A stretch of 45,842 nucleotides of DNA from Candidatus Epulonipiscium sp. (GTDB lineage: Bacteria > Bacillota > Clostridia > Lachnospirales > Cellulosilyticaceae). The notes beneath the pieces were generated by a model. It was not told the origin of the DNA. It saw nothing but the letters and a program-made list of their open reading frames with translations, and searched no databases. The translations under genes and the position numbers were made by a program. Every line of letters starts with the position of its first letter. The first letter of the stretch is position 1. Location of the stretch: NCBI GenBank assembly GCA_012518255.1, contig JAAYSX010000065.1, positions 1 to 45,842 of the forward strand. Reading direction: 5' to 3'. Positions 16,466-26,662 of the stretch are shown one piece after another.

Positions 16466-17632
16466 ATGTCAAGGGCAATATGGATTGTTTTAGATAGTGT
16501 AGGAATAGGTGAGCTACCTGATGCAGATCAATATGGTGATGTGGGAGCTAATACATTAGGTAATGTTTCAGATAAAGTTGGTGGCCTTAAGATACCTAAT
16601 ATGCAAAGCCTAGGACTTGGTAATATAGATGGTGTAAGGGGTGTTGAGCCTGTATTAGAAGCTAAGGGTAGCTATGCTAGGCTTGCTGAGATATCTAAGG
16701 GTAAGGATACAACAACAGGTCACTGGGAAATGGCAGGAATTCATACTAAGGATGGTTTTCCCACATATCCAGATGGTTTTCCAGATGATATTATAGAGAA
16801 GTTCGAAGCCAAAATAGGAAGGGAAGTTTTAGCTAATTATCCTGCCTCAGGTACTGAAATAATTGAAAAGCTAGGGCAAGAACATATGGAAACTGGTAAG
16901 CCCATAGTTTATACTTCGGCAGATAGTGTTTTTCAAATAGCTGCCCATGAAGATGTAATATCAATAGATAGGCTATACGATATGTGCCAAGATGCTAGGA
17001 ATATACTAAAGGGCAAGCATGCAGTAGCTAGGGTAATAGCCAGGCCTTTTATAGGACAAGCCGGAAATTTTACCAGAACATCTAATAGAAGAGATTTTGC
17101 ATTATTACCACCTTATAAGACTGCCTTAGACTATGCAAAAGAGGCAGGCCTAGATGTTATTGGAATAGGTAAGATTGAAGATATCTTTGCAGGTCAAGGT
17201 ATTACAAAGGCAATTCATACAGATGGCAATATGGATGGGGTAGATGTTACAATTGATCAAATCAAAGAAGATTCTAATGGTATTATTTTTACTAATTTAG
17301 TAGACTTTGATATGGTTTGGGGGCACCGTAATGACTACAAGGGATATGCAAGGGGACTTGAAGAATTTGATAAGAGATTGCCTGAAATTATATCTAGCAT
17401 GAAAAATGATGATATACTATTTATAACGGCAGATCACGGATGTGACCCAACCTTCCCAGGGACAAACCACACAAGGGAATATGTACCCCTTATTGTTTAT
17501 GGCCACAATATAAAAGCAAATATAAATATGGGGACTCGTAGCACTTTTGCAGATATTGGGCAGACAATATGCGATTTTTTTAACCTAGGAAATCTAGAGA
17601 TAGGTAATAGTTTCTTACCTTTAATTAAGTAA
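16466..17632 (+). CDS. deoB: Phosphopentomutase
   Basis: This 388-residue alkaline-phosphatase-superfamily enzyme interconverts (deoxy)ribose-1-phosphate and -5-phosphate in nucleoside salvage. The metal-binding and catalytic elements are '[18 protein letters not shown]' near the N-terminus, '[12 protein letters not shown]' with the phosphoacceptor threonine, and '[20 protein letters not shown]' near the C-terminus. It lies 14 bp after spoIIM. In many relatives a xerD-type recombinase sits between spoIIM and deoB; none is here. Product ribose-5-phosphate connects to the upstream ADP-ribose pyrophosphatase. Confidence 0.97.
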   Translation: MSRAIWIVLDSVGIGELPDADQYGDVGANTLGNVSDKVGGLKIPNMQSLGLGNIDGVRGVEPVLEAKGSYARLAEISKGKDTTTGHWEMAGIHTKDGFPTYPDGFPDDIIEKFEAKIGREVLANYPASGTEIIEKLGQEHMETGKPIVYTSADSVFQIAAHEDVISIDRLYDMCQDARNILKGKHAVARVIARPFIGQAGNFTRTSNRRDFALLPPYKTALDYAKEAGLDVIGIGKIEDIFAGQGITKAIHTDGNMDGVDVTIDQIKEDSNGIIFTNLVDFDMVWGHRNDYKGYARGLEEFDKRLPEIISSMKNDDILFITADHGCDPTFPGTNHTREYVPLIVYGHNIKANINMGTRSTFADIGQTICDFFNLGNLEIGNSFLPLIK

Positions 17633-17683
17633 GATACTTATAAATATAAACACACATTATAATATTAAAAAGAGGTGGATAAT

Positions 17684-18583
17684 ATGGATAATAAAATATT
17701 ATTGGAAAGCGGTACAGGGGATGTTGAGATTTTAGAATTTAAGATTAATGGCAAGAACTATGGTATTAATGTTATCAAGGTAAAGGAGATTTTAGAGATT
17801 GATAATATAACTCCCTTACCCCTAGCGCATCCATCTGTTGCGGGACTAACCTTATCAAGGGGTGAAATCATAACTTTAATAAATCTAAGATATGTTCTTG
17901 AAAAAGGAGATACTGTTACAGATGATTCTAAGGTTATTGTTTGTGAATTTAATCAAACAACGGTTGCCTTTACCTTTGATGATATTGTAGGAATACACCG
18001 CATAAGCTGGAATGATATAAAACCACCAGAGCATATGTCAGATAATCAACTTGTTATAGGGAATATTATTTTTGATGACAGGATTATATTATTATTAGAC
18101 TTTGAAAAGATTGTAACAGATATTAATCCAGATGTTGGAATTAGTGAAAAAAGTATTGATGAGATTGATTTTAGGGACAGATCCCAGGTTAAATTAATGC
18201 TAGCTGATGACTCAGCCCTAATTAGGCAGTTAATCAAAAACACCTTAACTAAAGCTGGATATAAAGATATGAAATTTTTTAATGATGGCCAAGCAGCCTT
18301 AGATCATTTAGATAATCTTGCAAAAGAGAAAAGAGAAAATTTCTTGGAAGATGTTCATGTATTAATTACAGATATAGAAATGCCAAAATTAGATGGTCAT
18401 ACCCTTACTAGAAGAATAAAGGAACATCATATACTTAAGGACCTTCCAGTTGTTATATTTTCATCCCTTATTACAGATGATTTAAAACATAAGGGTATAG
18501 CAGTAGGAGCTGATGCCCAAATGAGTAAGCCAGAGATAGGAGAGCTAGTAAGCCTTATAGACTCATTAACATTAGAAAAATAG
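17684..18583 (+). CDS. cheV: Chemotaxis protein CheV (CheW-response regulator fusion)
   Basis: This 299-residue protein has a CheW-like adaptor domain (about 12-150) coupling receptors to CheA and a receiver domain (about 170-295). The receiver has the acidic pair in 'MLADDSALIRQLI', phosphoacceptor D230 in 'ITDIEMPKLDG', 'IFSSLI' and K282 in 'MSKPE'. The ATG at 17684 was chosen because GAGGTGG (17672-17678) lies 5 bp upstream; the in-frame GTG at 17675 is inside that site. It implies a motile cell. No other chemotaxis gene is nearby, and a terminator follows. Confidence 0.95.
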   Translation: MDNKILLESGTGDVEILEFKINGKNYGINVIKVKEILEIDNITPLPLAHPSVAGLTLSRGEIITLINLRYVLEKGDTVTDDSKVIVCEFNQTTVAFTFDDIVGIHRISWNDIKPPEHMSDNQLVIGNIIFDDRIILLLDFEKIVTDINPDVGISEKSIDEIDFRDRSQVKLMLADDSALIRQLIKNTLTKAGYKDMKFFNDGQAALDHLDNLAKEKRENFLEDVHVLITDIEMPKLDGHTLTRRIKEHHILKDLPVVIFSSLITDDLKHKGIAVGADAQMSKPEIGELVSLIDSLTLEK

Positions 18584-18589
18584 CAATAC

Positions 18590-18621
18590 AAATCCCAGCA
18601 TTTATTAAAATGCTGGGATTT
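18590..18621. terminator. Bidirectional intrinsic terminator between cheV and the large chitinase gene
   Basis: AAATCCCAGCAT (18590-18601) pairs with ATGCTGGGATTT (18610-18621). It lies between two convergent genes, with A- and T-rich flanks on both sides. Confidence 0.88.
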
Positions 18622-18632
18622 ATTTGTCTTAA

Positions 18633-21600
18633 TTATTTATTATTCTTTCTTACAACCTTGCCCATAGCATTTAAAAGGCTCTTATCTGGGTCAGTGGAAT
18701 CCTGGGATAACTCCCACATCATTGTTCCACCAACGTTATCACATGCCCATTGAGTCTTCTTTTCAATGGTAGGTATACCGTTGTAGTGAACTTCTTTACC
18801 CTCAACTATTGAAATATCAGTTGTATGGGCATTAGGATTTACTGCTAAAATCTGTTCATATGTTGACCATGTAGGCCTTCCGTAGAAAGGAACACCTAGA
18901 ACGATTTTACTAGCAGGTACCCCGCGTGTATTTTTCCAGTAGTTTGCACTATTAACTGCAAATTCATATGAAGAGTGACGATCACCGTCTCCGCCATCAT
19001 ATGCCATTACATTAATCCAGTCAACACAGTTTAAAACTGTATTTGTGTGACCTTGTGCATCGTATAAGATATTTCCATCTGAAGTAACTCCACTTAAAAC
19101 AGCTGATGAAAACAGCATATCTTCTTTCTTAAGCTCATCTTTTAAATAAAGCATAAGATCTTCGTATTGTTGCTTACTTGTTCCATCTGCTCTTGGATGC
19201 TCCCAGTCCATATCTACACCATGGAAGCCATATTCCTTAGCCATAGCAACTATTTCATCACCAAATTTTTTGATTTTGGCTGGTGAGTCCGTTGCTGCTA
19301 AAAATGTAGGTTCTAGAGGAACATCATTGTAGGACCATCCACCTATTGCAAGCATTACTTTAACGTTGTTTTTATTCCCTTCCCTAATAATTGCTTTAGC
19401 AGTTTCAGGGTTTTCAAGTGGACGAAGAGTACCATCTGATTTAGGGATTGCAAATGCGTATACAATATGGGTTAAGTTATCATATTGTATTGTATCTATT
19501 TTGTTTGGTTCCCATGAAGGGTAGTACCCTACCACTTTAAATTGCCCATCATCATCCCCAGGCTCTATTATAACTGTGGCTTCTTGCCATGATTGATCAG
19601 TTCCTGGAGTTGCTGAGGTCCACCATTTAGCTTCATAAATCTTACCATTGTAGATAACCTTCTGTCCTGCTGTATATGTCTTACCAGGAACATAGGTTTC
19701 AGCTTCTGGATCAGTTGGATCTGGTTTTTCAGGATCTGGATCTGGCTCCGGCTCAGGATCTGGATCTGGTTTGCCTGGATCTACAGGCTTACCATCTGCT
19801 AAGGAGTCTAGGACTGGTCTAACTGTGTTAGCGAACTTGTAGCCATTTGAAGCATCCCAGTTAATTGACCAGTTCATAGCACCACGAATTGTAGGATAAG
19901 CCCTTACTGGAGTATAGGCTCCTGCTTTACTTCCTTGTGCTAAGCTTATTAAGGCTTCATTAACAACAGTTGGATCAACGTAACCTCCACCAGCCCCTCT
20001 TGGGGAAGCCGGTAATCCTAAACCAACTTGGTCAGGTCTTAATCCGTTTTCTAATAATATAGCAGCTAGGCCTGTTATAAAATCTACATTACCTTGTGAA
20101 TAAACTTTTCCATCTTGACCTAACATAGAACCTGAGTTGTAGTACTGTGTGTTTACAACTGTAAGGATATCTTTAATGTTAAGGGCTAGTTTAAAGTATT
20201 CACGTCCTGTTGACTGCATATCTAACGTTTGAGGTGCCATCATAATTATAAGATCATCACCAATAACGTCATGGATTTGACGAAGCGCCATCTCCATATA
20301 CTGTGCATTAATACCGTTTTCAAGGTCAATATCTACACCATCAAATCCATATTTATCAATAAGTTTAAGAATACTATCAGCAAAGTTTTTGGCTTCTGTA
20401 GCACTTGAAACCCTAACAGAACCTAATTCACCGCCTACTGATATAATAACTTTTTGGCCACGTTTTTGGGCTGTAGCTATGTCTTTGATAAAATCTTTAT
20501 CTGTGTATCCTCCAAGCTTAGATGAAAGGGTAGGATCTAAGTTAAATTCTACCTTTCCAGGTGTTCCTGTTGCATCAGCAAAGGCAACTGCAATTACATC
20601 ATAGCTAGTTGGAACATCACTGATTCTTAGGCATTTAGCCCCATTATCAAAGTTATGCCAGTAGCCTGTTAAAATATGAGCTGGAAGATCAGCTGTTGGT
20701 TCAGTTGGATCAGGCTCTGGTTCTGGGTCAGGCTCTGGTTCTGGGTCAGGCTCTGGTTCTGGATCAGGTTCTGGTTCTGGATCAGGTTCTGGTTCTGGAT
20801 CAGGTTCTGGTTCTGGATCAGGATCAGGCTGCGGCGTAGGGTCTGTATCCTTAACTTTTTTCCAAACTCCCCACTCACCAGTTGTTCCAGGTTCCTCGCC
20901 AGTTGTCCACCATGATGCCTTCCATAAAGCACCTTTCCATAAAACAACATCTCCACCTAGGTAAATTGCAGATGATGACCATTTATCAGCTTCTGGTTCA
21001 GTTGGATCTACAGGATCTGTTGGGTCTGGTTTTTCAGGGTCTGGATCTGGTTCCGGGTCTGGTTTTTCAGGATCTATAGGTTCAAAATCAAATACCTTAG
21101 TCCAAACTCCCCACTGGCCAGTTGTTCCAGGTTCTTCGCCAGTTGTCCACCATGATGCTCTCCAGTATGAGTCATTCCATGAAACAATATCTCCTTCATA
21201 GAATATTTCACCTGGTGACCATTTTGGTGCCTTTGGTGTTTCAGGTTCAGTTGGATCTACTGGATCTGTTGGGTCTGGATCTACTGAAGTAGTGGAGCCT
21301 TCACCAAACTGTTTAAATACTTCAGTGAATTCATATTGCTTATTTACACCTGGATTATCATCTAGCATAGCATCTCTGTTCATGGACCAGAAGGAGGTCA
21401 TTCCAAGTCCTTTTTCAATTGCTTGGTTTACAACAAGTTGTGACCATTCAGTTGTAAATATTGGATGGGAACTTGCTTCAAAACCAATTGAAACTGTAGT
21501 TCCGATTTTAGCGTATGCTTCTTTATTTGTTAGTGTTGTATTAGCATATTTAGCATAAAAGTCAATTAACTGATCTTTTAAATTTTCTACTGCACGAAGG

Positions 21601-22403
21601 GAGGCAGTACCATAGTTTTCACCTGGTAAAAGTGTACTTGAACCATAGCACATAGTCATAATGTTAACGTTTACTAAATCAACACCTTCTGATAAATAGG
21701 CTTCTAAAACACCCTGTCCTTGGCTAATTAAGCCACTTGGAAGTACAGGTAAAGTTAATGAAACCTGAACACCAGTTGAATCTTGTAACTTTTTAATTGC
21801 TTTAGCGTTGGCGATATTATTTTGTTTATTTTGTCCTCCGCCCTCAACATCTAGGTCAATACGAGTTAGTCCGTATCCTTCTACTATTTCCATGTAGGTA
21901 TTATATAGTATATCTACATCTTGGGTGGATTGCCAAAATGGTGTTTTTGCTGCTCCACCAAAACTAACTGCAACGTCGCCACCAAGGTCTCTTAAATCCT
22001 TAATGGATTTTTTGATACCCTTGTACTGTGCGTCATGGGCTCCGCCTTCTTCACTTAAAAGCGTGTAAGCACCCCAACCCCAGCTTAACTTGTTACCTTT
22101 TACGCTGCCTGTACTTTGGATAAAACCAAGATTATAGTATTTTACACCAGTATCTTTGTAAAATCTTGCTAGATCAGGAGCACCACCATTATGATAGCCT
22201 TCTTGCCTGTAATATCCGCACATATCTACAAATGGTGCGTTTACCTGGGCTGGCCACTCTACACCTTGTCCTACCCCGAAATTGCTAGAAGCTTCTACTT
22301 TAGTAGCAAGTGCTGGAAGTGTAGTTAGAACAATACCAACAGTAAGTACTAAGGAAAGCATTCTTTTGAACTTGTAAAGCTTAAATTTCCTTTTTTTCTG
22401 CAA
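18633..22403 (-). CDS. Secreted multidomain chitinase with three GH18 domains and three CBM5/12 modules
   Basis: This 1256-residue exported chitinase begins with a basic signal peptide (about 1-38, cleavage near 'ALATKVEA'). Order: GH18 domain A (about 56-367, active-site RIDLDVE at 181-187, PF-ChiA-like); CBM5/12 (393-437); CBM5/12 (474-517); Asp/Glu-Pro linker (518-567); GH18 domain B (577-868, D688GVDIDLE, ChiD-like); CBM-like module (903-945); GH18 domain C (955-1250, HGVDMDWE at 1061-1068). The catalytic D-x-E is present in all three; only domain B keeps the first aspartate of DxxDxDxE. The start is TTG at 22403-22401, 8 bp after AAGGGGG on the minus strand; an ATG 14 codons later would also leave a signal peptide. 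It probably cleaves chitin outside the cell. No sortase or S-layer anchor is visible. Confidence 0.93.
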   Translation of the reverse strand: MQKKRKFKLYKFKRMLSLVLTVGIVLTTLPALATKVEASSNFGVGQGVEWPAQVNAPFVDMCGYYRQEGYHNGGAPDLARFYKDTGVKYYNLGFIQSTGSVKGNKLSWGWGAYTLLSEEGGAHDAQYKGIKKSIKDLRDLGGDVAVSFGGAAKTPFWQSTQDVDILYNTYMEIVEGYGLTRIDLDVEGGGQNKQNNIANAKAIKKLQDSTGVQVSLTLPVLPSGLISQGQGVLEAYLSEGVDLVNVNIMTMCYGSSTLLPGENYGTASLRAVENLKDQLIDFYAKYANTTLTNKEAYAKIGTTVSIGFEASSHPIFTTEWSQLVVNQAIEKGLGMTSFWSMNRDAMLDDNPGVNKQYEFTEVFKQFGEGSTTSVDPDPTDPVDPTEPETPKAPKWSPGEIFYEGDIVSWNDSYWRASWWTTGEEPGTTGQWGVWTKVFDFEPIDPEKPDPEPDPDPEKPDPTDPVDPTEPEADKWSSSAIYLGGDVVLWKGALWKASWWTTGEEPGTTGEWGVWKKVKDTDPTPQPDPDPEPEPDPEPEPDPEPEPDPEPEPDPEPEPDPEPEPDPTEPTADLPAHILTGYWHNFDNGAKCLRISDVPTSYDVIAVAFADATGTPGKVEFNLDPTLSSKLGGYTDKDFIKDIATAQKRGQKVIISVGGELGSVRVSSATEAKNFADSILKLIDKYGFDGVDIDLENGINAQYMEMALRQIHDVIGDDLIIMMAPQTLDMQSTGREYFKLALNIKDILTVVNTQYYNSGSMLGQDGKVYSQGNVDFITGLAAILLENGLRPDQVGLGLPASPRGAGGGYVDPTVVNEALISLAQGSKAGAYTPVRAYPTIRGAMNWSINWDASNGYKFANTVRPVLDSLADGKPVDPGKPDPDPEPEPDPDPEKPDPTDPEAETYVPGKTYTAGQKVIYNGKIYEAKWWTSATPGTDQSWQEATVIIEPGDDDGQFKVVGYYPSWEPNKIDTIQYDNLTHIVYAFAIPKSDGTLRPLENPETAKAIIREGNKNNVKVMLAIGGWSYNDVPLEPTFLAATDSPAKIKKFGDEIVAMAKEYGFHGVDMDWEHPRADGTSKQQYEDLMLYLKDELKKEDMLFSSAVLSGVTSDGNILYDAQGHTNTVLNCVDWINVMAYDGGDGDRHSSYEFAVNSANYWKNTRGVPASKIVLGVPFYGRPTWSTYEQILAVNPNAHTTDISIVEGKEVHYNGIPTIEKKTQWACDNVGGTMMWELSQDSTDPDKSLLNAMGKVVRKNNK
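20706..20826 (-). repeat. 18-bp tandem repeat coding for an (EPEPDP)n linker
   Basis: About six to seven near-identical 18-bp units (plus-strand form GGTTCTGGTTCTGGATCA, with CTC/TTC and GGG/GGA variants) encode the Pro-Glu-Asp linker between the second CBM and GH18 domain B. Units at the two ends differ from the centre, as expected for slippage. It is likely length-variable between strains. Confidence 0.9.
20861..21159 (-). repeat. Intragenic direct repeat of the CBM5/12 module
   Basis: Bases 20861-20919 and 21101-21159 match at about 55 of 59 positions with an offset of exactly 240 bp (80 codons). They code for the '[16 protein letters not shown]' part of the two CBMs. This indicates recent duplication or gene conversion within the gene. 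Confidence 0.85.
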
Positions 22404-23089
22404 AACTATTCCCCCTTATAAATATTTTTGTGTAAATTGCTTACTTGCATAGCCCCCTTCAACTGACTTTTGCAAATATACATAAGATATATTTAATAAA
22501 AATATACATTATGTATAAAATAAACAATCTCCTACAATTTAAATGATAACATTAGGTTTTTTTTCAATAAACAAAATTGTTATTTGTATGAATATATTGC
22601 CGAAAAGCCAAATATTCCGAATAATATTAATGAATTGCAAGATTATGCCTATAATAATCATTAAAATAAGGGGTATTAGTTACTATAAAATATACAAAAA
22701 ATACATGGATAAAAATATTCAATTATAAAAAACAGTTAAAAAAGGCTAATATAATATAAATTTCTGTACATTTTCATCAATTTTCTAGCTTAATGCCAAA
22801 ATAATCAAAGCAATAACAATAATAACCCATTACAAAATTATTAATAAGTTGTTATAATTGAAATAAATAATTCCAAATATTCATAATAGGCATGTATGCC
22901 ATAATATATTTACTTATGACTTAATCTTGGTTTGTCAGTTATAGGCCTAAAAGGTCCATAGCTTTAATTTTAGATTTAGATCTAAATATACAAACAAAAT
23001 ATATAAAGGGGGGCAGGAATAGGTATTTTATGTAGTTAGCAGTAATTACAGTAGTAAATTTGCAAATGAATGGAATTAGGGGGAACAAA
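22404..23089. promoter_or_regulatory. AT-rich divergent control region between the two chitinase genes
   Basis: This is 686 bp without a credible gene; a 61-codon frame at 22543-22728 has no family features and no good ribosome site. For the plus-strand chitinase, the best promoter is an extended -10 TGTTATAAT (22850-22858) with a poor -35 TTACAA at 22830-22835, giving a leader of about 225 nt. Short palindromes in that leader are GGCATGTATGCC (22889-22900), TAGGCCTA (22942-22949) and ATTTAGATCTAAAT (22974-22987). On the other side, TATACAT-T-ATGTATA (22503-22517) lies upstream of the minus-strand chitinase. These could be regulator sites, but none matches a motif I can name. No regulator gene is adjacent. 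Confidence 0.5.
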
Positions 23090-25288
23090 ATGTTATTGAA
23101 AAAGTTTAAAAGGTCAAAAAAATCATGCTTATCAGGAATTGTAGCCTTAGCCCTATTTGCAGGAACGTTAATGCAACCAACCCAGGTTAATGCTCAAACA
23201 ACAAAAGACCATGACAAACAAGTTATTGGTTATTTTACCCAGTGGGATGCATGGAAGGCTGAGCAAGCTGGAGTACCAGTACAAGGAGCTCTTACTCACT
23301 TAAATGTTGATATGGACAAATATACTATTTTAAACTATTCATTCTTTGGGGTTGCCAAAGATGGATCACTTCATAGTGGTGACTTTAGGGATAAGAGAAT
23401 TCATGAAGCGGGTGTATCACAAGACCCAGCACCTTTACTATATACAGACATTTATAGTAGCTGGGACCTATTTATACTTTATGGTGAATTGGATGGAGTA
23501 CACTATATAAGTGAAGATATAGCCGAAAAAGCTAGAGCTCAAGGTTTTGATGTAACAGTTGGACAGGCAACTTGGTCAAATCCGAGTTGGGGAGTATATA
23601 ACCAACCATTACCACTACCACTGAAAAAAGAAGGTGGAGCGCCAGGAGTATTTGATATGGCTAAGGAAAAAGGTGTTAAGGTTATGGCATCTATAGGTGG
23701 ATGGAGTATGTGTAAGCACTTCCCAGAAGTAGCTAATGACCCAGCTAAAAGAAAAGTATTTGTTGATGAATGTGTACGTTTAATAGATATGGGATTTGAC
23801 GGAATAGACCTTGACTGGGAATATCCAGGTCCATATGAAGGTATGAACTTTAAAGGTTTAGATGTAGACTATGATAACTTCATTACATTAACAAAAGAAA
23901 TTAGAGAAGCTATTGGTGATGATAAGTTAATTACATCCTGTTTCTCAGCTGATACTAAGAAATTAGATGATTTTGATTGGAACGAAGTTGATAAATACGT
24001 AGACTACTATAACTTTATGAGCTATGACTTTAATGGTGGATGGTCTGATATTGCTGGACATAACTCACCATTATATGGATACACTGATTCAGAGGCACCA
24101 AACTTTAACTGGGACTTCTTATATAACTACCTAGTTGAAAACAATGTAAACTTAAATAAAGTAAATATGGGAATGGCATTCTACGGTAGAGGGGCTGTTA
24201 CTGATGGGCCAGCAGACCTGAATGCACCAACAGTTAAAAGAAATGAAAATATCCAACCAGATGGTAATGTAATTACATGTGCAGACTATACAAACTGGCC
24301 AGCATATGATGGTACACCAAACTATTACCATATTGTAGATAAGGCACTTAGCCCTAATAGTGGATGGACAAGACACTGGGATGATGAAGCTAAAGTACCA
24401 TACCTAACAAAGGATAACTTCTTCTTAAGTTATGATGACGAAGAATCCATTGGATATAAAGCGCAATATATTAATGACAGAAACCTAGCAGGTACTATTA
24501 TCTGGACTGCATATGGTGATTTAGACCTTCAAGGTTCATATACATCATATGGTACAAAACTTAAAAAATGGGATAATGTAAAATCACCTCTTGTAGATAA
24601 GGTTAATGAAGTATTTGCAGCTGGATTTACACCAGATCCAAACCAAAACAGGGACCCAGTTATAACTGGAGTATCTAACAAAACAATTAATGTTGGTGAC
24701 AAGTTTGATCCATTAGCAGGAGTTAAGGCAACTGACCCAGAAGACGGAGACTTAACAGATAAGATTGTTGTAACAGGTTCTGTAGATACAAGTAAGGCAG
24801 GAACTTATAAATTAACTTATAAGGTAACAGATAGTGGTGGAGCAACTGCTACAGCAACTGCCACAATAACAGTTGTTAAAAAAGGCCAAGAACCAGTTGA
24901 TCCAGATCCAGTTGATCCAGAAGTTCCAAGTGATTCAGACTGGCAATCAGGCAAAGTATATCTTGCCGGAGATACTGTAACATGGAAAGGTTCTAAGTGG
25001 AAAGCTGGTTGGTGGACACAAGGACAAGAACCAGGAACGACAGGCGAATGGGGAGTATGGACTAAGGTAGGCGGAGCCGATCCAGTTGATCCAGACCCAG
25101 TTGACCCAGTTGACCCAGTTGATCCAGTTGACCCAGAAGTTCCAAGTGATTCAGACTGGCAATCAGGTACAGTATATGTAGGAGGAGATACTGTAACATG
25201 GAAAGGTTCCAAGTGGAAAGCTAAATGGTGGACACAAGGAGATGAGCCAGGAACAGGCGGAGAATGGGGAGTATGGACTAAGCAATAA
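23090..25288 (+). CDS. Secreted GH18 chitinase with Ig-like domain and two CBM5/12 modules
   Basis: This 732-residue exported chitinase has a signal peptide (about 1-35, cleavage near 'QVNAQ'). The GH18 catalytic domain spans about 43-515, with 'VMASIGGWS' and the full active site FDGIDLDWEYPG (D237, D240, D242, E244), and later 'MSYDFNG' and 'GMAFYGRG'. An Ig-like domain (about 540-612) is followed by two CBM5/12 modules (about 625-669 and 688-732) joined by an Asp-Pro-Val linker. The ATG at 23090 was chosen because AGGGGG (23078-23083) precedes it; upstream in-frame ATGs lack a site. The GH18 type resembles Bacillus ChiA1-like enzymes. It is divergent from, and probably works with, the three-domain chitinase. 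Confidence 0.95.
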   Translation: MLLKKFKRSKKSCLSGIVALALFAGTLMQPTQVNAQTTKDHDKQVIGYFTQWDAWKAEQAGVPVQGALTHLNVDMDKYTILNYSFFGVAKDGSLHSGDFRDKRIHEAGVSQDPAPLLYTDIYSSWDLFILYGELDGVHYISEDIAEKARAQGFDVTVGQATWSNPSWGVYNQPLPLPLKKEGGAPGVFDMAKEKGVKVMASIGGWSMCKHFPEVANDPAKRKVFVDECVRLIDMGFDGIDLDWEYPGPYEGMNFKGLDVDYDNFITLTKEIREAIGDDKLITSCFSADTKKLDDFDWNEVDKYVDYYNFMSYDFNGGWSDIAGHNSPLYGYTDSEAPNFNWDFLYNYLVENNVNLNKVNMGMAFYGRGAVTDGPADLNAPTVKRNENIQPDGNVITCADYTNWPAYDGTPNYYHIVDKALSPNSGWTRHWDDEAKVPYLTKDNFFLSYDDEESIGYKAQYINDRNLAGTIIWTAYGDLDLQGSYTSYGTKLKKWDNVKSPLVDKVNEVFAAGFTPDPNQNRDPVITGVSNKTINVGDKFDPLAGVKATDPEDGDLTDKIVVTGSVDTSKAGTYKLTYKVTDSGGATATATATITVVKKGQEPVDPDPVDPEVPSDSDWQSGKVYLAGDTVTWKGSKWKAGWWTQGQEPGTTGEWGVWTKVGGADPVDPDPVDPVDPVDPVDPEVPSDSDWQSGTVYVGGDTVTWKGSKWKAKWWTQGDEPGTGGEWGVWTKQ
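24921..25282 (+). repeat. Direct repeat of the C-terminal CBM5/12 module
   Basis: The 31-bp block at 24921-24951 recurs at 25137-25167, and the similarity continues through the module with an offset of 216 bp (72 codons). The two modules differ by few residues, indicating recent tandem duplication. Confidence 0.85.
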
Positions 25289-25315
25289 TAGTTAGTATTT
25301 AAAGCTAACAATTGA

Positions 25316-25351
25316 GCAAGCTAAAACAAAGATGTTTTAGCTTGCTTTTTT
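25316..25351 (+). terminator. Intrinsic terminator after the GH18 chitinase
   Basis: GCAAGCTAAAACA (25316-25328) pairs with TGTTTTAGCTTGC (25333-25345) around an AAGA loop and is followed by six T residues. Confidence 0.95.
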
Positions 25352-25371
25352 ATGGATGAAACTGTTATAAT
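25342..25371 (+). promoter_or_regulatory. Promoter of the flavodiiron gene
   Basis: An extended -10 TGTTATAAT ends at 25371, with TATAAT at 25366-25371. TTGCTT (25342-25347) lies 18 bp upstream as a partial -35. It overlaps the arm and T tract of the preceding terminator. Confidence 0.6.
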
Positions 25372-25417
25372 TTTATATTACGATATAAAAAATATATTTA
25401 TGAAAGAAGGAATGAAA

Positions 25418-26644
25418 ATGAATATTACAAAGGTTACTGATGATACTTATCAGCTTTTAGCGAATGTTAGAGGGTTTTTATTTGAAGGACTTTGGGAAAT
25501 CCCAAATGGAGTTTCGATTAACTCATATATTATAAAGGGAGAAAAAACAGCTATAATAGATGGCTTTGGTGGATGGGATGGTGCGGCCGAAAGTTTATAT
25601 GATTTATTAGATGAAATAGATGTTAAACCTGAATCTATAGAATACCTCATTATCAATCATATGGAGCCTGATCATTCCCAGTGGCTAGAGGACTTTAATA
25701 AGATAAATCCCAATGTTAAGATAGTATGTAGCAAGACATCTGCAGATTTATTAGAAGCCTTCTACAACCAAACCGAAAATATTATAATTGCTAATGATGA
25801 CTTTGAACTAGATCTTGGAAATGGCCACAAGTTAAGTTTTGCAATGGTACCTAATGTGCACTGGCCAGACAGTATGGTTACTTTTGACTTATTAACAAAG
25901 ACCCTATTTTCATGTGATGCTTTTGGCTCCTTTGGCGAAGTAGGCGAAAATAAATTTGATGATATGCTAAGCGAGGAAGAACTTGCTTTCTACGAAGCTG
26001 AAGCAGTAAGGTATTATTCAAATATTATAGGCTCCTTTTCAATGTTTGTAAAAAGAGCTATTGATAAATGTGCACCATTACCTATAGAAATTATAGCTCC
26101 AGGTCACGGTATTATGTGGCGTGGTAATGTGGATAGGATTATAAGTGATTATTCAAGATATGTTGAATATCAAAAGGGAATAGCTAAGGAAGAGATAACC
26201 CTAATATGGGGCTCTATGTATGGTATGACAGAAAAAGCTGTAAACCATGCTGTTAAAGTATTAGAAGGTGAAGATATTAAAGTAAATGTTCATAGGGTTC
26301 CAGATACGGATGATGGGACAATACTAGCATCAGTTTGGAATTCAACGGGGGTTATACTAGCTATGCCCACTTATGAATATAAAATGTTCCCAGCCCTAGC
26401 CTGCACCCTTGAAGAGTTAGGTAGGAAAAAGGCGCATGGCAGGAAGGCCTTTAGATTTGGATCCTATGGTTGGTCAGGTGGTGCCCAAAAGCAGCTAGAT
26501 GAGATTATGGAAAACCACAAAATGAACTGGGAATTCTTAGAGCCCGTAGAGTTTAAAGGTAATGCAAAAGAAGATGACTTAAACTTAATTGAACAAAGAA
26601 TTAAAGAATTGGTTAAGGAAGTAAAGGCGATTACAAAGCCATAA
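25418..26644 (+). CDS. fprA: Flavodiiron protein, FprA/A-type flavoprotein
   Basis: This 408-residue cytoplasmic protein has an N-terminal metallo-beta-lactamase-like diiron domain and a C-terminal flavodoxin domain (from about 258, 'IWGSMYGMTEKA', FMN binding). The diiron ligands are all present: H81-x-E83-x-D85 in 'NHMEPDHSQWL', H148, D167 and H230 ('APGHGIMW'). The family reduces O2 to water and/or NO to N2O in anaerobes. ATG at 25418 was chosen because AGAAGG (25405-25410) lies 7 bp upstream; the earlier ATG at 25352 would add a non-conserved stretch. There is no fused rubredoxin domain, so electrons must come from a separate rubredoxin. Confidence 0.95.
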   Translation: MNITKVTDDTYQLLANVRGFLFEGLWEIPNGVSINSYIIKGEKTAIIDGFGGWDGAAESLYDLLDEIDVKPESIEYLIINHMEPDHSQWLEDFNKINPNVKIVCSKTSADLLEAFYNQTENIIIANDDFELDLGNGHKLSFAMVPNVHWPDSMVTFDLLTKTLFSCDAFGSFGEVGENKFDDMLSEEELAFYEAEAVRYYSNIIGSFSMFVKRAIDKCAPLPIEIIAPGHGIMWRGNVDRIISDYSRYVEYQKGIAKEEITLIWGSMYGMTEKAVNHAVKVLEGEDIKVNVHRVPDTDDGTILASVWNSTGVILAMPTYEYKMFPALACTLEELGRKKAHGRKAFRFGSYGWSGGAQKQLDEIMENHKMNWEFLEPVEFKGNAKEDDLNLIEQRIKELVKEVKAITKP

Positions 26645-26662
26645 TATAATTGATTAGGATAT

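Noticed and set aside
20706-20826. Possible CRISPR-like array
   Set aside because: Units are 18 bp, contiguous without spacers and in frame with the chitinase linker.
21840-21870. GH18 domain A of the large chitinase as an inactive relic because its first motif aspartate is missing
   Set aside because: The catalytic D-x-E pair (D185, E187) is present, and related PF-ChiA-like domains may also vary there; inactivity cannot be claimed.
22543-22728. 61-codon plus-strand frame in the chitinase intergenic region
   Set aside because: No convincing ribosome site, low-complexity Ile/Lys-rich translation and no family motif; likely chance in AT-rich DNA.
22404-23089. Cyclic-di-GMP riboswitch controlling the chitinases
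   Set aside because: The conserved GEMM core sequences are not present.
24817-25311. 164-codon minus-strand frame opposite the chitinase CBMs
   Set aside because: Repetitive GSTGS-type translation mirrors the DPVDP linker codons of the real gene.
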